From: Pedobacter hartonius
GTDB taxonomy: Bacteria > Bacteroidota > Bacteroidia > Sphingobacteriales > Sphingobacteriaceae
Direction: 5' to 3'
DNA length: 64,000 nt
Assembly: GCF_900107535.1 (NCBI RefSeq)
Contig: NZ_FNRA01000003.1
Location: forward strand, 434,001-498,000
This document shows, one piece after another, positions 34,322 through 43,809 of the stretch (its first letter is position 1; the number at the start of each line of letters is the position of its first letter). The notes under the pieces are model-generated. The model searched no databases. It worked only from the letters and a program-made list of their open reading frames with translations, and was not told the DNA's origin. A program made the translations under genes and the position numbers.

Positions 34322-34719
34322 TCATTCTTACATTTTTTTAAAAAGATGTTATTCGAATATACCGGCATTAAATAAGGGATTATCACCAGGATGTGGATAG
34401 TTGCTTCAACAACGTCGAGGCCAACCTCCCCGCTTTCAACGCCTCATATCCTGTTTGTAAGCGTTAAGGCTGGCCGGTAAGCCAGTTCTTTCTCTGCACT
34501 CCTATTTTTCCTGTTCAGGGTGCAGGCACCGAAAACAACATTTCTGCCAGGCACAGCAGCAGAACGCCGGTTATCAGTGTGGTCACAAAACTATCCTTTG
34601 GCGTATCAGCCTGCAGCTCAGCGGACGCTAAATTAACAAAACTAATTATTGAAGATTTATCCTTGTATTTCGGACACTTCCAACAATAAATATTATCTTG
34701 TATCCTGTACAAAAGACCT
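34322..34719. other. intergenic region, no clear gene
   Basis: 398 bases. The minus strand is open from 34712 to 34515 and ends in a hydrophobic stretch (FVTTLITGVLLLCLAEMLF), which could be a small membrane peptide, but it has no clear start signal and no recognised relatives. GC-richer than its surroundings around 34415-34480. Confidence 0.3.
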
Positions 34720-37700
34720 TTGCCGGAGTACAGCTATACTCAATCTATTAACCTCATCAACTTGATTTCCAACTTTAAATTTTTGCTGATTATTTTGCTT
34801 CAGGCAATCTCTACATTGGCGTTCGCACAAAATCAGCAAATACATTTCTCACATATTGGTTCCAGAAATGGCCTTTCGGAAAGGAATGTAAATTTTATAT
34901 ATCAGGGTAAAAAGGGTTTTATGTGGATCGCCACCCGCGATGGTTTAAACAGATATGACGGATACCGGATCAGGATCTTCAGGAATAACCCCGATGACTC
35001 TTCCAGTATCGGCGGCAACTACATCTCACATATTGCTGAAGATAAACAGGGAAATATCTGGGTGGCAACTCTTGGCGGCGGGCTTAATAAGTTCGACCGG
35101 AAGACCAATAGATTTTCTCATTATTATCATGAAGATGGGAATGCCAGAAGCATTGCCAGCAACTTTATCAACAGAATTGTATTCGATGATCAGGGTAAAA
35201 TCTGGGTAGCAACTCAGAATGACGGTTTAGATCTCTTTAATCCGGTACTTAACCAGGCTATTCATTACCGCAACAATATACTGGATGAAAAAAGTATAAG
35301 TGGTAATAACATTCTTGCCGTATATAAAGATAGCCGCAATAATATCTGGGCGGGCGACCAGCAAAAGGGGCTGAATTTATTTGACAGGAAGACCCGTACT
35401 TTTAAAAGGTTCATCCACCTTCACACAGTTTAAGCATAGTATGAATGCAAATAGCCTCTCTAATGATTTTGTACTCAGTATTTTTGAAGACTCGGATCAT
35501 CATGTCTGGATAGGTACAGATGGCGGCGGACTCAATTTATTCAATAAGCAGACCGAAGAGTTTACCGTATTTAAACATCAGGAAGGAAAAAACAGCATCT
35601 CCGGCAATTACATTCTTGATGTGAAAGAAGATCATCATCAGCAACTCTGGATAGCTACATGGGGTGCCGGGCTTAGCATCTTAAACCTGAATACAAACCA
35701 GTTTAAGACCTACAGACACAATGCCGCGAATGATAACAGCTTAAGTCTGGATAATATATATACCATACTGCCCGATCCGGATGGAAAAATATGGATAGGC
35801 ACCTTTGGCGGTGGCCTGGATCTGTTTGATCCCGCCTCCAATAAGTTTATCCATTACCGGCACAATATCAACAATGCAAAAAGCATCAGTAGCGACCGTA
35901 TCAATTCCTTACTAAAGGACCGGCAGGGCAACCTTTGGGTGGGTACAAATGATGGCGGCCTTGATCTCTTTGACCCTAAACAACAAACATTTACACACTT
36001 TAAACATACTGCCGGAAAAAACAGCATAAGTAATAATACAGTAGTCAGTATGCTGGAAGATCATACCGGTAATATCTGGTTATGTACCTTTGATGGGCTT
36101 AATCTTTTGAATCCTTCTACCAGAACTTTCAGCCGTTTTACTACAGAAGACGGCCTGCAAAATAATTTTACTTATGCCATTCTGGAAGATGACCGCCACA
36201 ACCTCTGGGTTAGTACCAATACGGGTTTATCAAGGTTTAACCCAAAATCGAAGATCTTCAGAAACTTTACCTCAGAAGATGGCTTGCAGGGCGATGAATT
36301 TAAGCCACATTCGGCTTTCAAAAGCAGCACCGGCGAAATGTTCTTTGGTGGTGTAAATGGCTTCAATAAATTCTATCCCGGCCAGATCAGGGAAATAAGA
36401 TCCGAAGCTCCGCTTTTGCTGACTGGTTTTCAACTCTTTAACAAACAAGTATATATTGCAAGGGACAGTAAAGATACTTCTGTACTAAAGCAGGATATCT
36501 CTGAAACGAAGTCCATCACCTTATCCTATGAGCAATCTACAGTATCTTTTGATTATGCCTTTCTTGATTTTTTATCATATGGTAAAAAATCCTACTCTTA
36601 TCTGTTAGAAGGCTTTGATAAAAGCTGGAACAATGTGGGCAGTAAAAATTCCGCAGCCTATACCAATTTGCCTACCGGCAACTATACCTTTATGGTCAGA
36701 TGCCGGAACAATGACGAGGGATGGTCACGGTCTGTGATCAGTCTGAAGCTTACCATCGTGCCCCCCTTCTGGCTGACATGGTGGTTCAGATCACTGATGC
36801 TAATAGTGATTCTGTCTGTTGTTTATCTTCTGTACAGGTTCAGGATGAATACGATCATCCGGCAGAAAGCAACGCTTGAAAAACTGGTAAAAGACCGCAC
36901 TGCCGAGTTATCTACACAGTCGAAAATGCTGCAGTCAATAAACGAGGAGCTTCAGGTACAATCAGAAGAACTGCAGGCACAGTCGGAAGAGCTGGAATAC
37001 CAAAGGGAGCAGGAGCACATTGCGCGCAATGAGGCCGACAAGGCCAACCAGGCCAAAAGTATATTCCTGGCCAGTATGAGCCACGAAATCAGGACGCCAA
37101 TGAATGGTGTGGTTGGAATGGCATCCCTTTTAACCGAAACACCGCTCAGCGAAGAACAAAAAGAATATACCGATGCAATTATCAAAAGTGGCGAGAACCT
37201 TTTGGGCGTTATCAATGATATCCTGGATTTTTCGAAAATAGAATCCGGAAAAATGGATATTGAACAGGAGGATTTTAACCTGAGGAACTGCATAGAAGAG
37301 GTAATGGATATTTTTTCCCAAAAATCGGCAAGGCAAAAGATCGACCTGCTCTACGACATCGAATTTCAATTGCCGCAATATATCGTTAGTGATGGCCTGA
37401 GGCTCAAACAAGTGCTGATCAACCTGGTCAATAATGCCATTAAGTTTACCGAAAAGGGGGAGGTATTTTTAAATGTCAGCCTAAATAAACGGCTCGAGAA
37501 TGAGCACCTGATCATTGAGTTTAGCATCAGAGACACCGGAATCGGAATTCCGGCGCATAAGCTGGATGACCTGTTCAAACCATTTTCACAGGTAGATTCT
37601 TCTACCACCCGTAAATATGGGGGTACCGGCCTGGGTCTGGTGATCAGTGAACGTATCGTCAAACTGATGGGCGGAAAAATCTGGGTGGAGAGCAAACCGA

Positions 37701-38590
37701 ACGAGGGTTCTACTTTCCATTTTACAATCCAGACCGTTAAAAGCAGTAGTCAACCTGCCACCAATACGCTGCAGGCAAGCAGGCCCGATATCAAAGGAAA
37801 ACACATTCTGGTGGTAGACGATAATTATACGAACCGGGTAATCCTGAATACACAACTGGAATTATGGGGATTTATACCCATCACCGTATCATCCGGACAG
37901 GAAGCGCTGCAGGTGATGAAGGACGACCACACCATTGAACTGGTGATTACTGATATGGAAATGCCTGAAATGAACGGGATAGATTTCGCCAAAGAAGTAA
38001 AAGCGGTCCACAGTAAGTTACCCGTGATTATGCTCAGCTCAATTGGTGATGAGAGCATGAAGAACTTTTCCAATCTCTTCAGGGCAATTCTTACCAAACC
38101 AGTGAAGCAAAAGCAACTTTGGAAAAGCATAGAAAAGCAATTTTCTATATTTCCCATCACAGGCCCGTCAGAAGAAAAACCAATTCAGGTACTCAGTGAA
38201 GGATTCAGCAAAATATTTCCCCTGAAGATCCTCGTTGCCGAAGATAATCTGATCAATCAGAAACTGATTGAGCGCGTGCTCAATAAGCTGGGTTACCAGA
38301 TTGAACTGGTAGACAACGGGAAACAGGCACTGGAACAACTGAGACTGGATCATTATGACATGGTGCTGATGGACATTCAAATGCCTGTTATGGATGGTAT
38401 GGAAGCCACAAAAGTCATCAGAGAGACCCTTTCCTACCAGCCTTACATCGTTGCCCTGACCGCCAACGCAATGCCTGAGGAAAGAGATATCTACCTGAAA
38501 GGCGGAATGGATGAATATATTTCGAAGCCAATGAATCTTGAAAAATTAAAAGAGATCTTCAAGATCGCTTATGAAATTATAATAGGCTAA
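34720..38590 (+). pseudogene. hybrid two-component sensor (Reg_prop/Y_Y_Y, HisKA, two REC), frameshifted
   Basis: Two overlapping frames (to 35433, and from about 35381) together encode one protein of about 1285 residues. Order: signal peptide, ten to eleven Reg_prop propeller blades ([26 protein letters not shown] and so on), Y_Y_Y domain, membrane helix ([18 protein letters not shown]), coiled coil, HisKA ([11 protein letters not shown], His at 37082-37084), HATPase, then two receiver domains with phospho-Asp in [12 protein letters not shown] and [11 protein letters not shown]. No AraC-type DNA-binding domain, unlike classical HTCS. The frame breaks at 35400-35432 inside a blade, and no ATG starts the first frame (TTG at 34720 or 34762). 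Either decayed or an assembly error; the 3' kinase part looks intact. Confidence 0.85.
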
Positions 38591-38600
38591 CATATTGTCA

Positions 38601-38608
38601 TATCTTTG
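38601..38608 (+). promoter_or_regulatory. -7 promoter element of the DUF2625 gene
   Basis: TATCTTTG matches TAnnTTTG, 20 bases before the ATG at 38628. No TTTG lies at the expected distance upstream, so the match is partial. Confidence 0.4.
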
Positions 38609-38627
38609 AGCCAGATAAGTAATACCG

Positions 38628-39407
38628 ATGAAAAACGCATCCAGGATCATTTCCATACTCTTTGTAAGTTTCCTTTCGTCAACCGCCTTTGCTCAGAACA
38701 AAATGCAAAGCCTGGATGAACTGATCAATAAAACTGATCCGGCATGGCCACTTGTACAGAAATGGATCGATTCTGCCAAAAACAAAGTGGAAGTTCTCGG
38801 CTTTGACTCTGTGAAAGCCAGCGAGGTATTGTATAACACGCAGGTATCAACGTACTCTACCCTGGGTGCTGTCATTTATAACAGTGGCGGAATGATGATC
38901 GACAACGGCTGGATCCGTATCCTGGGCTCGGGAAGCGCAAGACTCAACCGTTCTGTTTCAGCCTGGAATAAAGGAAAAACGATTAAGGAATTTGGTGATA
39001 AACCAGATTATCTTTTGGTTGCAGATGACGCCGTCGGGGGTTTCTTCGCCATTAATTACGGTGCATTTGGCAAAGATCTGAAAAACATCTATTACCTCGC
39101 TCCCAATAGCCTGAACTGGGAACCGCTCAACGCGGGATACAGCGAATTTATTCTTTTTTGTCTGGACAGCGATCTTTCTGCCTTTTACAAAGGCCTGAGA
39201 TGGTCTACCTGGAACCAGTTCATCACTGATCTGGACGGAAGCAAATCTTATAGTTTCCGCCCTTATTTATGGTCTGAAGAAGGCACAGATATCGATAAAT
39301 GCACCCGAAAATTAGTCACAACCGAAGAGCTTTTCAGGTTCAATCTGAAAAAACAAAAGGAACTGTACGATTCAAACACTCCTGCGGCAATAAAAGAGCA
39401 GGAATAA
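38628..39407 (+). CDS. DUF2625 family exported protein
   Basis: 259 residues with a signal peptide (IISILFVSFLSSTAFAQ). The family core is clear: SLDELINKTDPAWPLVQKWI, VEVLGFDSVKASEVLYNTQV, STLGAVIYNSGGMMIDNGWI, RILGSGSARLNRSVSAWNKG, then YLLVADDAVGGFFAINYGAF. Enterobacterial relatives lack the signal peptide and have unknown function. Here the protein should be periplasmic. It follows the broken sensor kinase by 37 bases but has its own -7 element. Confidence 0.88.
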   Translation: MKNASRIISILFVSFLSSTAFAQNKMQSLDELINKTDPAWPLVQKWIDSAKNKVEVLGFDSVKASEVLYNTQVSTYSTLGAVIYNSGGMMIDNGWIRILGSGSARLNRSVSAWNKGKTIKEFGDKPDYLLVADDAVGGFFAINYGAFGKDLKNIYYLAPNSLNWEPLNAGYSEFILFCLDSDLSAFYKGLRWSTWNQFITDLDGSKSYSFRPYLWSEEGTDIDKCTRKLVTTEELFRFNLKKQKELYDSNTPAAIKEQE

Positions 39408-39582
39408 ATCACTCCTTAGATGTGACATTCTTCAACATGTTCAGATAGAAATATTTCGGGCGGAAAAGACATGTGGTTTAACGCATATTTTTATGCTATT
39501 TCACCAGTATAAAACACGTGTATACCCTCTCTGCGGTTACGAATGCAGCATGATATATTTGTTTGACGTAATTTCTAACATC

Positions 39583-39834
39583 ATGCCTAAACACACATCA
39601 CTTGAACAAATAGAACAATATATAATTGATGTAACTATATCGCTCAGGCACAAGCATAATCTGAGACAAAGTGATCTCGGTAAAATTATCAATACCAGCC
39701 CGTCATTTATTGGTAATGTTGAAAATTACAACAATCCTGCTAAATACAATTTAAAGCACATTAATGCCCTGGCAGAATACTTCAACCTGGCTCCTAAATA
39801 TTTTATGCCTGAAAAGCCATTATCGGCTAAATAG
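39583..39834 (+). CDS. XRE-family HTH regulator
   Basis: 83 residues from the ATG at 39583 (MPKHTSLEQIEQ); the reading frame is open further upstream but without protein-like character. HTH: LRHKHNLRQSDLGKIINTSP as helices 1-2 and SFIGNVENYNNPAKYNLKHI as recognition helix and following helix, then ALAEYFNLAPKYFMPEKP. It is a single-domain regulator. No toxin or partner gene is adjacent. Confidence 0.82.
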   Translation: MPKHTSLEQIEQYIIDVTISLRHKHNLRQSDLGKIINTSPSFIGNVENYNNPAKYNLKHINALAEYFNLAPKYFMPEKPLSAK

Positions 39835-39922
39835 GCATTAGCAGAAGTCATAGCCTGATAATGCGCTTTAAATTGCAGCTTTTATTTCTTATAGACGTCC
39901 TAATAACTACGCCATAGCGCAG

Positions 39923-40996
39923 TTATTTTGAATTCAGCTTTCTGATCAACTCTGTTTCATCCCTGCGGTAAGGAGTTCCATCGGGGTTAAAGATCTCATG
40001 AAACCATTCAACTGGTTCAGAACCATCAGCCAGAGGGGTATCCCAGGCATACTTGGTATTTGTTTTACCTGCCGCAAAACCCCAGTTGATGGCACCTACA
40101 TTTTCTTTCTTCAGCAGCGGCAAAATATTTGAGAACCTGCTGTTCCTGCCTCTTGCCATATACTCCGTGCAAATTAACGGACGGCCGCTAGCTTTTAACA
40201 ATTGAATCACGCGCTCATGCCACTGTGGTTCTTCATAATCATGATATGTGACCACATCAGAATTACTCAACTGCAATGCATTCAACTTTTCGAGTCCCCA
40301 GCTCCATAATCCAATACTGATGGGCTGATCCGGATTGACAGATCTGGCCCAGGCTATAGTTTTGGTCAGCAATAAAATAGTACCTTCATTTTTGCCACTA
40401 TTTCCGGGCTCATTGTACAGATCCCATAACAGCACACGTTTATCCTGCGCAAAACGCGTTAGCACAGCTTTCACATATTTCTCCAGGTCAGGAAAATTCG
40501 CTTCTTCTTTATAGGCCGGATCACCCGGATCCTGTAACCATCCTGAATTATGCACGCCGGTTTTTGGTGCCGGCTGCTTGCCTATCGTATTGGTTTTATT
40601 CCAGCAGTCATCGAAGAATACAAACAACGGTGTAATTTTGTGCTTTTCCGCAATAGCCAGAAACTGGTCCATTCTCTTTAAAAAGCCTTCAGGATCCTGT
40701 TTATAGGCCTGGCTATGCAAAAAGACCCGCATGGTATTGAAACCAATGTTCTCTGCCCATCCCAGTTCCTTGTCTATCAGATCAGGGCTAAAAGTATCCG
40801 CCTGCCACATCTCCAGCTGATTGATCGCATTAGATGGAATATAATTTGCACCTGTTAGCCATTTATGAGCTTTATACCATGTATCTGCCTTTTCTACCGG
40901 CCATACCGTTCCCGGTTGCTTTTTTGCTTTTTGAGCATATCCCGACGCGAGGGTAAAGGTGAAGATCAGTGCGAAAAAGTAGTTTTTAGTTTTCAT
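39923..40996 (-). CDS. cellulase-family (GH5-like) exported glycoside hydrolase
   Basis: 357 residues from the ATG at 40996, which gives a signal peptide (YFFALIFTFTLASGYAQ); an upstream ATG at 41050 gives an unlikely leader. TIM-barrel features: NYIPSNAINQLEMW, WAENIGFNTMRVFLHS, ITPLFVFFDDCWN, LLWDLYNEPGN with the acid/base Glu, SDVVTYHDYEE, and LICTEYMARG with the nucleophile Glu, ending GAINWGFAAGKTNTKYAW. The type is often labelled cellulase or xylanase, but substrate cannot be set from sequence alone. Monocistronic. Confidence 0.85.
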   Translation of the reverse strand: MKTKNYFFALIFTFTLASGYAQKAKKQPGTVWPVEKADTWYKAHKWLTGANYIPSNAINQLEMWQADTFSPDLIDKELGWAENIGFNTMRVFLHSQAYKQDPEGFLKRMDQFLAIAEKHKITPLFVFFDDCWNKTNTIGKQPAPKTGVHNSGWLQDPGDPAYKEEANFPDLEKYVKAVLTRFAQDKRVLLWDLYNEPGNSGKNEGTILLLTKTIAWARSVNPDQPISIGLWSWGLEKLNALQLSNSDVVTYHDYEEPQWHERVIQLLKASGRPLICTEYMARGRNSRFSNILPLLKKENVGAINWGFAAGKTNTKYAWDTPLADGSEPVEWFHEIFNPDGTPYRRDETELIRKLNSK

Positions 40997-41105
40997 CTGT
41001 AAATATTTGGTTGTTTGAGGGGACAAAGCCTGAATACGTTTTATATTCAATCCGATATCTTCTCAAAACAAAGGTTTTTTAATTTAAAAAGAGACTGGTT
41101 TTGTC

Positions 41106-41335
41106 TCAATGTTTCGACAATACGTATCATAATTTGATGGCAAAAGCATGAATACAATATCCCTGATCTTGCAATCCAGTTCTTCCGCAGTTGTCTCCAG
41201 CATCATGATCTCTTCCCGTTCGGCTTTGCATCCGTTGAGTTTAAAAACATGGCTCAGCCGCAGAATGAATCAGGAAGTCCGTCGAGCATCTTTCTCAAAA
41301 AGAGGGCATAATCTTTATGAAGAATGTCTTCTTCT
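41106..41335 (-). pseudogene. remnant of an unidentified regulatory or kinase gene
   Basis: Two minus-strand frames read as one broken protein: EEDILHKDYALFLRKMLDGL then, after a shift near 41255, LRLSHVFKLNGCKAEREEIM and LETTAEELDCKIRDIVFMLL to a TAA near 41095. The second part resembles the helix after the phospho-His of Bacteroidota PAS-type histidine kinases (TAEELDxxIRDIV), but the match is short. No start codon. The plus-strand frame at the same place has no protein-like features. Confidence 0.3.
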
Positions 41336-41443
41336 GTGGCAAATAAACAGACCTTTATACCTGTTTGAAGCTACATTTATACATGTAAAATAATTAATTG
41401 TAAGCCCCCTTAACAGATTCAAAGACTACCTTACAAAAAAAAG

Positions 41444-41935
41444 ATGGAATACTATTTAATATATGCCAGCAAATCAGCACACCTCATGTTAAATGAAGAG
41501 CTCTTGCTGATCCTGGAGCAATCCAGGAAATGGAATTCAGATCATGGGATTACAGGAATGCTGATCTATATAGAAGGATTATTTGTAGCGCTTGCAGAAC
41601 GACAGCTAAGTGCTGAACTGAGCGGACGTTTTATGCAGGTTTTGGAGGGATCAAAGCTGGAAGTAGAAAGAATATTTAATTTTATTCAGACAGATCCAAG
41701 GCATAACGATCTGATCATACTCGATAAGGGAGAACTATCAGCAAGAAACTTTGAATCCTGGACTATGGGATTTAAATCGTTTACTATCGATGAATATGAA
41801 AACACTCCCGGTTACTTTAACCTTGACGATTCCTTTTTGCAGGAACAGGCCGGCCAGGACTCAAACATTCCTTTATATTTTTTGAAATCGTATTATCAGC
41901 GGGGCAAAGCACAATCTACTTTTCTTTCCAAATAA
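41444..41935 (+). CDS. BLUF-domain blue-light photoreceptor
   Basis: 163 residues. BLUF features: YYLIYASKSA with the photoactive Tyr (Tyr7), QSRKWNSDHGITGMLIY with the flavin-binding Asn31, RFMQVLEG with the switching Gln65, RHNDLIIL, and RNFESWTMGFKSF. Between GLF and RFMQ about 14 extra residues (VALAERQLSAELSG) are inserted compared with short BLUF proteins such as PixD; Bacteroidota members often have a shorter insert here. The C-terminal 45 residues form a short tail rather than an enzymatic domain, so it should act by binding a partner. Spacing suggests its own transcript. Confidence 0.92.
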   Translation: MEYYLIYASKSAHLMLNEELLLILEQSRKWNSDHGITGMLIYIEGLFVALAERQLSAELSGRFMQVLEGSKLEVERIFNFIQTDPRHNDLIILDKGELSARNFESWTMGFKSFTIDEYENTPGYFNLDDSFLQEQAGQDSNIPLYFLKSYYQRGKAQSTFLSK

Positions 41936-42014
41936 ATCACGCAGCGCCGGTCCATCGCTGAATTCCTCACAACTATTTCAGTGCTGATTTAACATTAAGA
42001 TAATATCACATCTT

Positions 42015-42022
42015 TAACTTTG
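42015..42022 (+). promoter_or_regulatory. -7 promoter element before the ECF sigma gene
   Basis: TAACTTTG matches TAnnTTTG 20 bases before the ATG at 42042. The -33 element is not clear. Confidence 0.4.
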
Positions 42023-42041
42023 CTGAAACACTGAATTTGGC

Positions 42042-42611
42042 ATGTATTCTGAACTCACCGATGAAGCGTTAACTGGTCTCTTAAAGAAAAACGATCCTTT
42101 AGCACTTGAAACTCTTTTTAGCCGCTATTATAAACCGTTATGTCAGTTCTGCTCGGTTTATACCAGAGAATATGTGATAGCAGAAGAGATTATTGCCAAT
42201 CTTTTTATTAAACTCTGGGACAGCAGGCAGCATGCCGCCATTCTGAACATCAAAAGTTACCTGTTTGTATCTGCAAAAAATCAGGCATTCAACTACAATC
42301 AGAAAAAGAAAGAACCGGTAGACTCCATTGAAGATCTGAATATCAACCAGTCGGCTTTACAGGACAAAAACAACCCATTCAAAATTCTTTCCAGCCGCGA
42401 ATCCTACAATTGCATCCTGAACCTCATTGACACCTTGCCCCCTGGCCAGCGGCGGATCCTGATGATGAGCCATATCGACAGCCTGGATAACCGGCAGATT
42501 TCCGACATTCTCGGCATCTCGGTTCGTACCGTAGACACGACCCTGTATAAATCTATCAGAAAACTCCGCCTTCTGTTAAAAGACTTTCGCAATTCCACCC
42601 TGGGAACTTAA
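42042..42611 (+). CDS. ECF sigma factor of the phosphoesterase SusCD locus
   Basis: 189 residues. Region 2: FSRYYKPLCQFCSVYTREYV, EEIIANLFIKLWDSR; region 4: TLPPGQRRILMMSHIDSLDN, RQISDILGISVRTVDTTLYK, SIRKLRLLL. It begins the operon-like series to 51771 and should direct its transcription when released by the FecR protein encoded 76 bp downstream. The three Cys near the start of region 2 are not typical but are not a known metal site. Confidence 0.94.
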   Translation: MYSELTDEALTGLLKKNDPLALETLFSRYYKPLCQFCSVYTREYVIAEEIIANLFIKLWDSRQHAAILNIKSYLFVSAKNQAFNYNQKKKEPVDSIEDLNINQSALQDKNNPFKILSSRESYNCILNLIDTLPPGQRRILMMSHIDSLDNRQISDILGISVRTVDTTLYKSIRKLRLLLKDFRNSTLGT

Positions 42612-42687
42612 CGATTTGTTAATATAACGTTAATGCTTGCGGATACGTAAGATCACTCCAAAATCTGTCTTCCTTATAGAGACAATA

Positions 42688-43704
42688 ATGGAAGATAACA
42701 GCTACAAATTAATTATCGAGTATTTTGAGAAGACCATCAGTGATGACGGCCTCAGCGAATTACGGGAGTGGATAGAAGCAAGCCCGGATCACCTGACACA
42801 GTTCAGTGAAACCATCCAGATCCTGGAAGCGTCAAAGTCGTATTTTAAACAGCCTGTACATCCGGAAAAAGCATGGGCAAAAATACATGCCCATATCCTC
42901 CGGGAGGAAATACCTGCAGCAGCAAAGGCTCCGAAGCGGAAATGGATGGCTTATGCGGCCGCCTGCCTGATCTGCTGCATCCTCAGTTCGGTGGCATACA
43001 GATATGTTTCCGGCGCCGGCGAAGAATACCAGCTCGTCAGCAATCTGAACGGTAAGCAGGCCAAATTCATATTGCCCGATAGTTCCATAGTTTATCTTGG
43101 TGGAGGCAGCCGGCTAAAGTACCCAAAAAAATTCAGGGGGAAAACACGTCCTGTTGATCTGGACGGGGAAGCCTTTTTTGATGTGGCCCACCATGCAGAC
43201 CAGCCTTTTACAGTAACAACCGGAGAAATTACCACAGTAGTACTGGGCACCTCATTCAATGTAAAAGCTTATGTGGACGAACATAAAGTTGCCGTAACCG
43301 TAAAAACGGGAAAAGTTGGAGTAGTGGCAAAAACTAAAGGACACAATCAGGTGGTCAGGTACCTGCTTCCCGATGAACAGATCAGTATCAATACCCAAAA
43401 CGGCTTATATACCTTCAGCACGACAGATGCGGAAGAGGTGGTTTCCTGGATTAATCACGATTTCGTATTTCACAATACCTCTCTGAAAGACATTGCCAAA
43501 TCCCTGGAACATCACTATGGAATAGAGATAGATTTTACGGATCCTGAACTCAGTAAAGTGAGGCTGACCGCAAAATTCAGAAATATATCACTGCAGGAAA
43601 CCATGGATAACCTGGCACTGCTGTCAGGCCTGGCCTATACACAAAATGGAAAACACCTGTTTATTTCAAACAACAACCAAAAAGGAGGAAAGATCATGAA
43701 ATAG
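42688..43704 (+). CDS. FecR-family anti-sigma factor
   Basis: 338 residues from the ATG at 42688 (MEDNSYKLIIEYFEK); an ATG at 42637 would add 17 atypical residues. The sigma-binding N-terminus is followed by a helix at about 89-108 (WMAYAAACLICCILSSVAYR), the FecR domain (KQAKFILPDSSIVYLGGGSR, LDGEAFFDVAHHADQPFTVT, VVLGTSFNVKAY, VTVKTGKVGVV) and the DUF4974-like end (VSWINHDFVFHNTSLKDIAK, SLEHHYGIEIDF, LALLSGLAYTQNGKHLFIS). It is the inner-membrane part of the sensor formed with the STN domain of the next gene. Confidence 0.94.
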   Translation: MEDNSYKLIIEYFEKTISDDGLSELREWIEASPDHLTQFSETIQILEASKSYFKQPVHPEKAWAKIHAHILREEIPAAAKAPKRKWMAYAAACLICCILSSVAYRYVSGAGEEYQLVSNLNGKQAKFILPDSSIVYLGGGSRLKYPKKFRGKTRPVDLDGEAFFDVAHHADQPFTVTTGEITTVVLGTSFNVKAYVDEHKVAVTVKTGKVGVVAKTKGHNQVVRYLLPDEQISINTQNGLYTFSTTDAEEVVSWINHDFVFHNTSLKDIAKSLEHHYGIEIDFTDPELSKVRLTAKFRNISLQETMDNLALLSGLAYTQNGKHLFISNNNQKGGKIMK

Positions 43705-43809
43705 TATTTACCCTAAATTAAGGCTCATGAAGCCCGGAATTGCTGTAACAATCCCAGGCCGTAATTGACATTTAAACTCAGACTAGAATTAAAAAATCAA
43801 AGTAAAAAT

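Noticed and set aside
34515..34712. 65-codon minus-strand frame with a hydrophobic end
   Set aside because: Possible small membrane peptide, but no initiation context, relatives or neighbours support it; noted under the intergenic region only.
35381..35433. Programmed frameshift in the hybrid sensor
   Set aside because: The only slippery-like tract (TTTTAAAAGG) is not followed by a clear stem, and the blade count suggests a deletion; a programmed event was not supported.
41148..41393. 81-codon plus-strand frame before BLUF
   Set aside because: Ser-rich start without features; the opposite strand reads as a better protein remnant.
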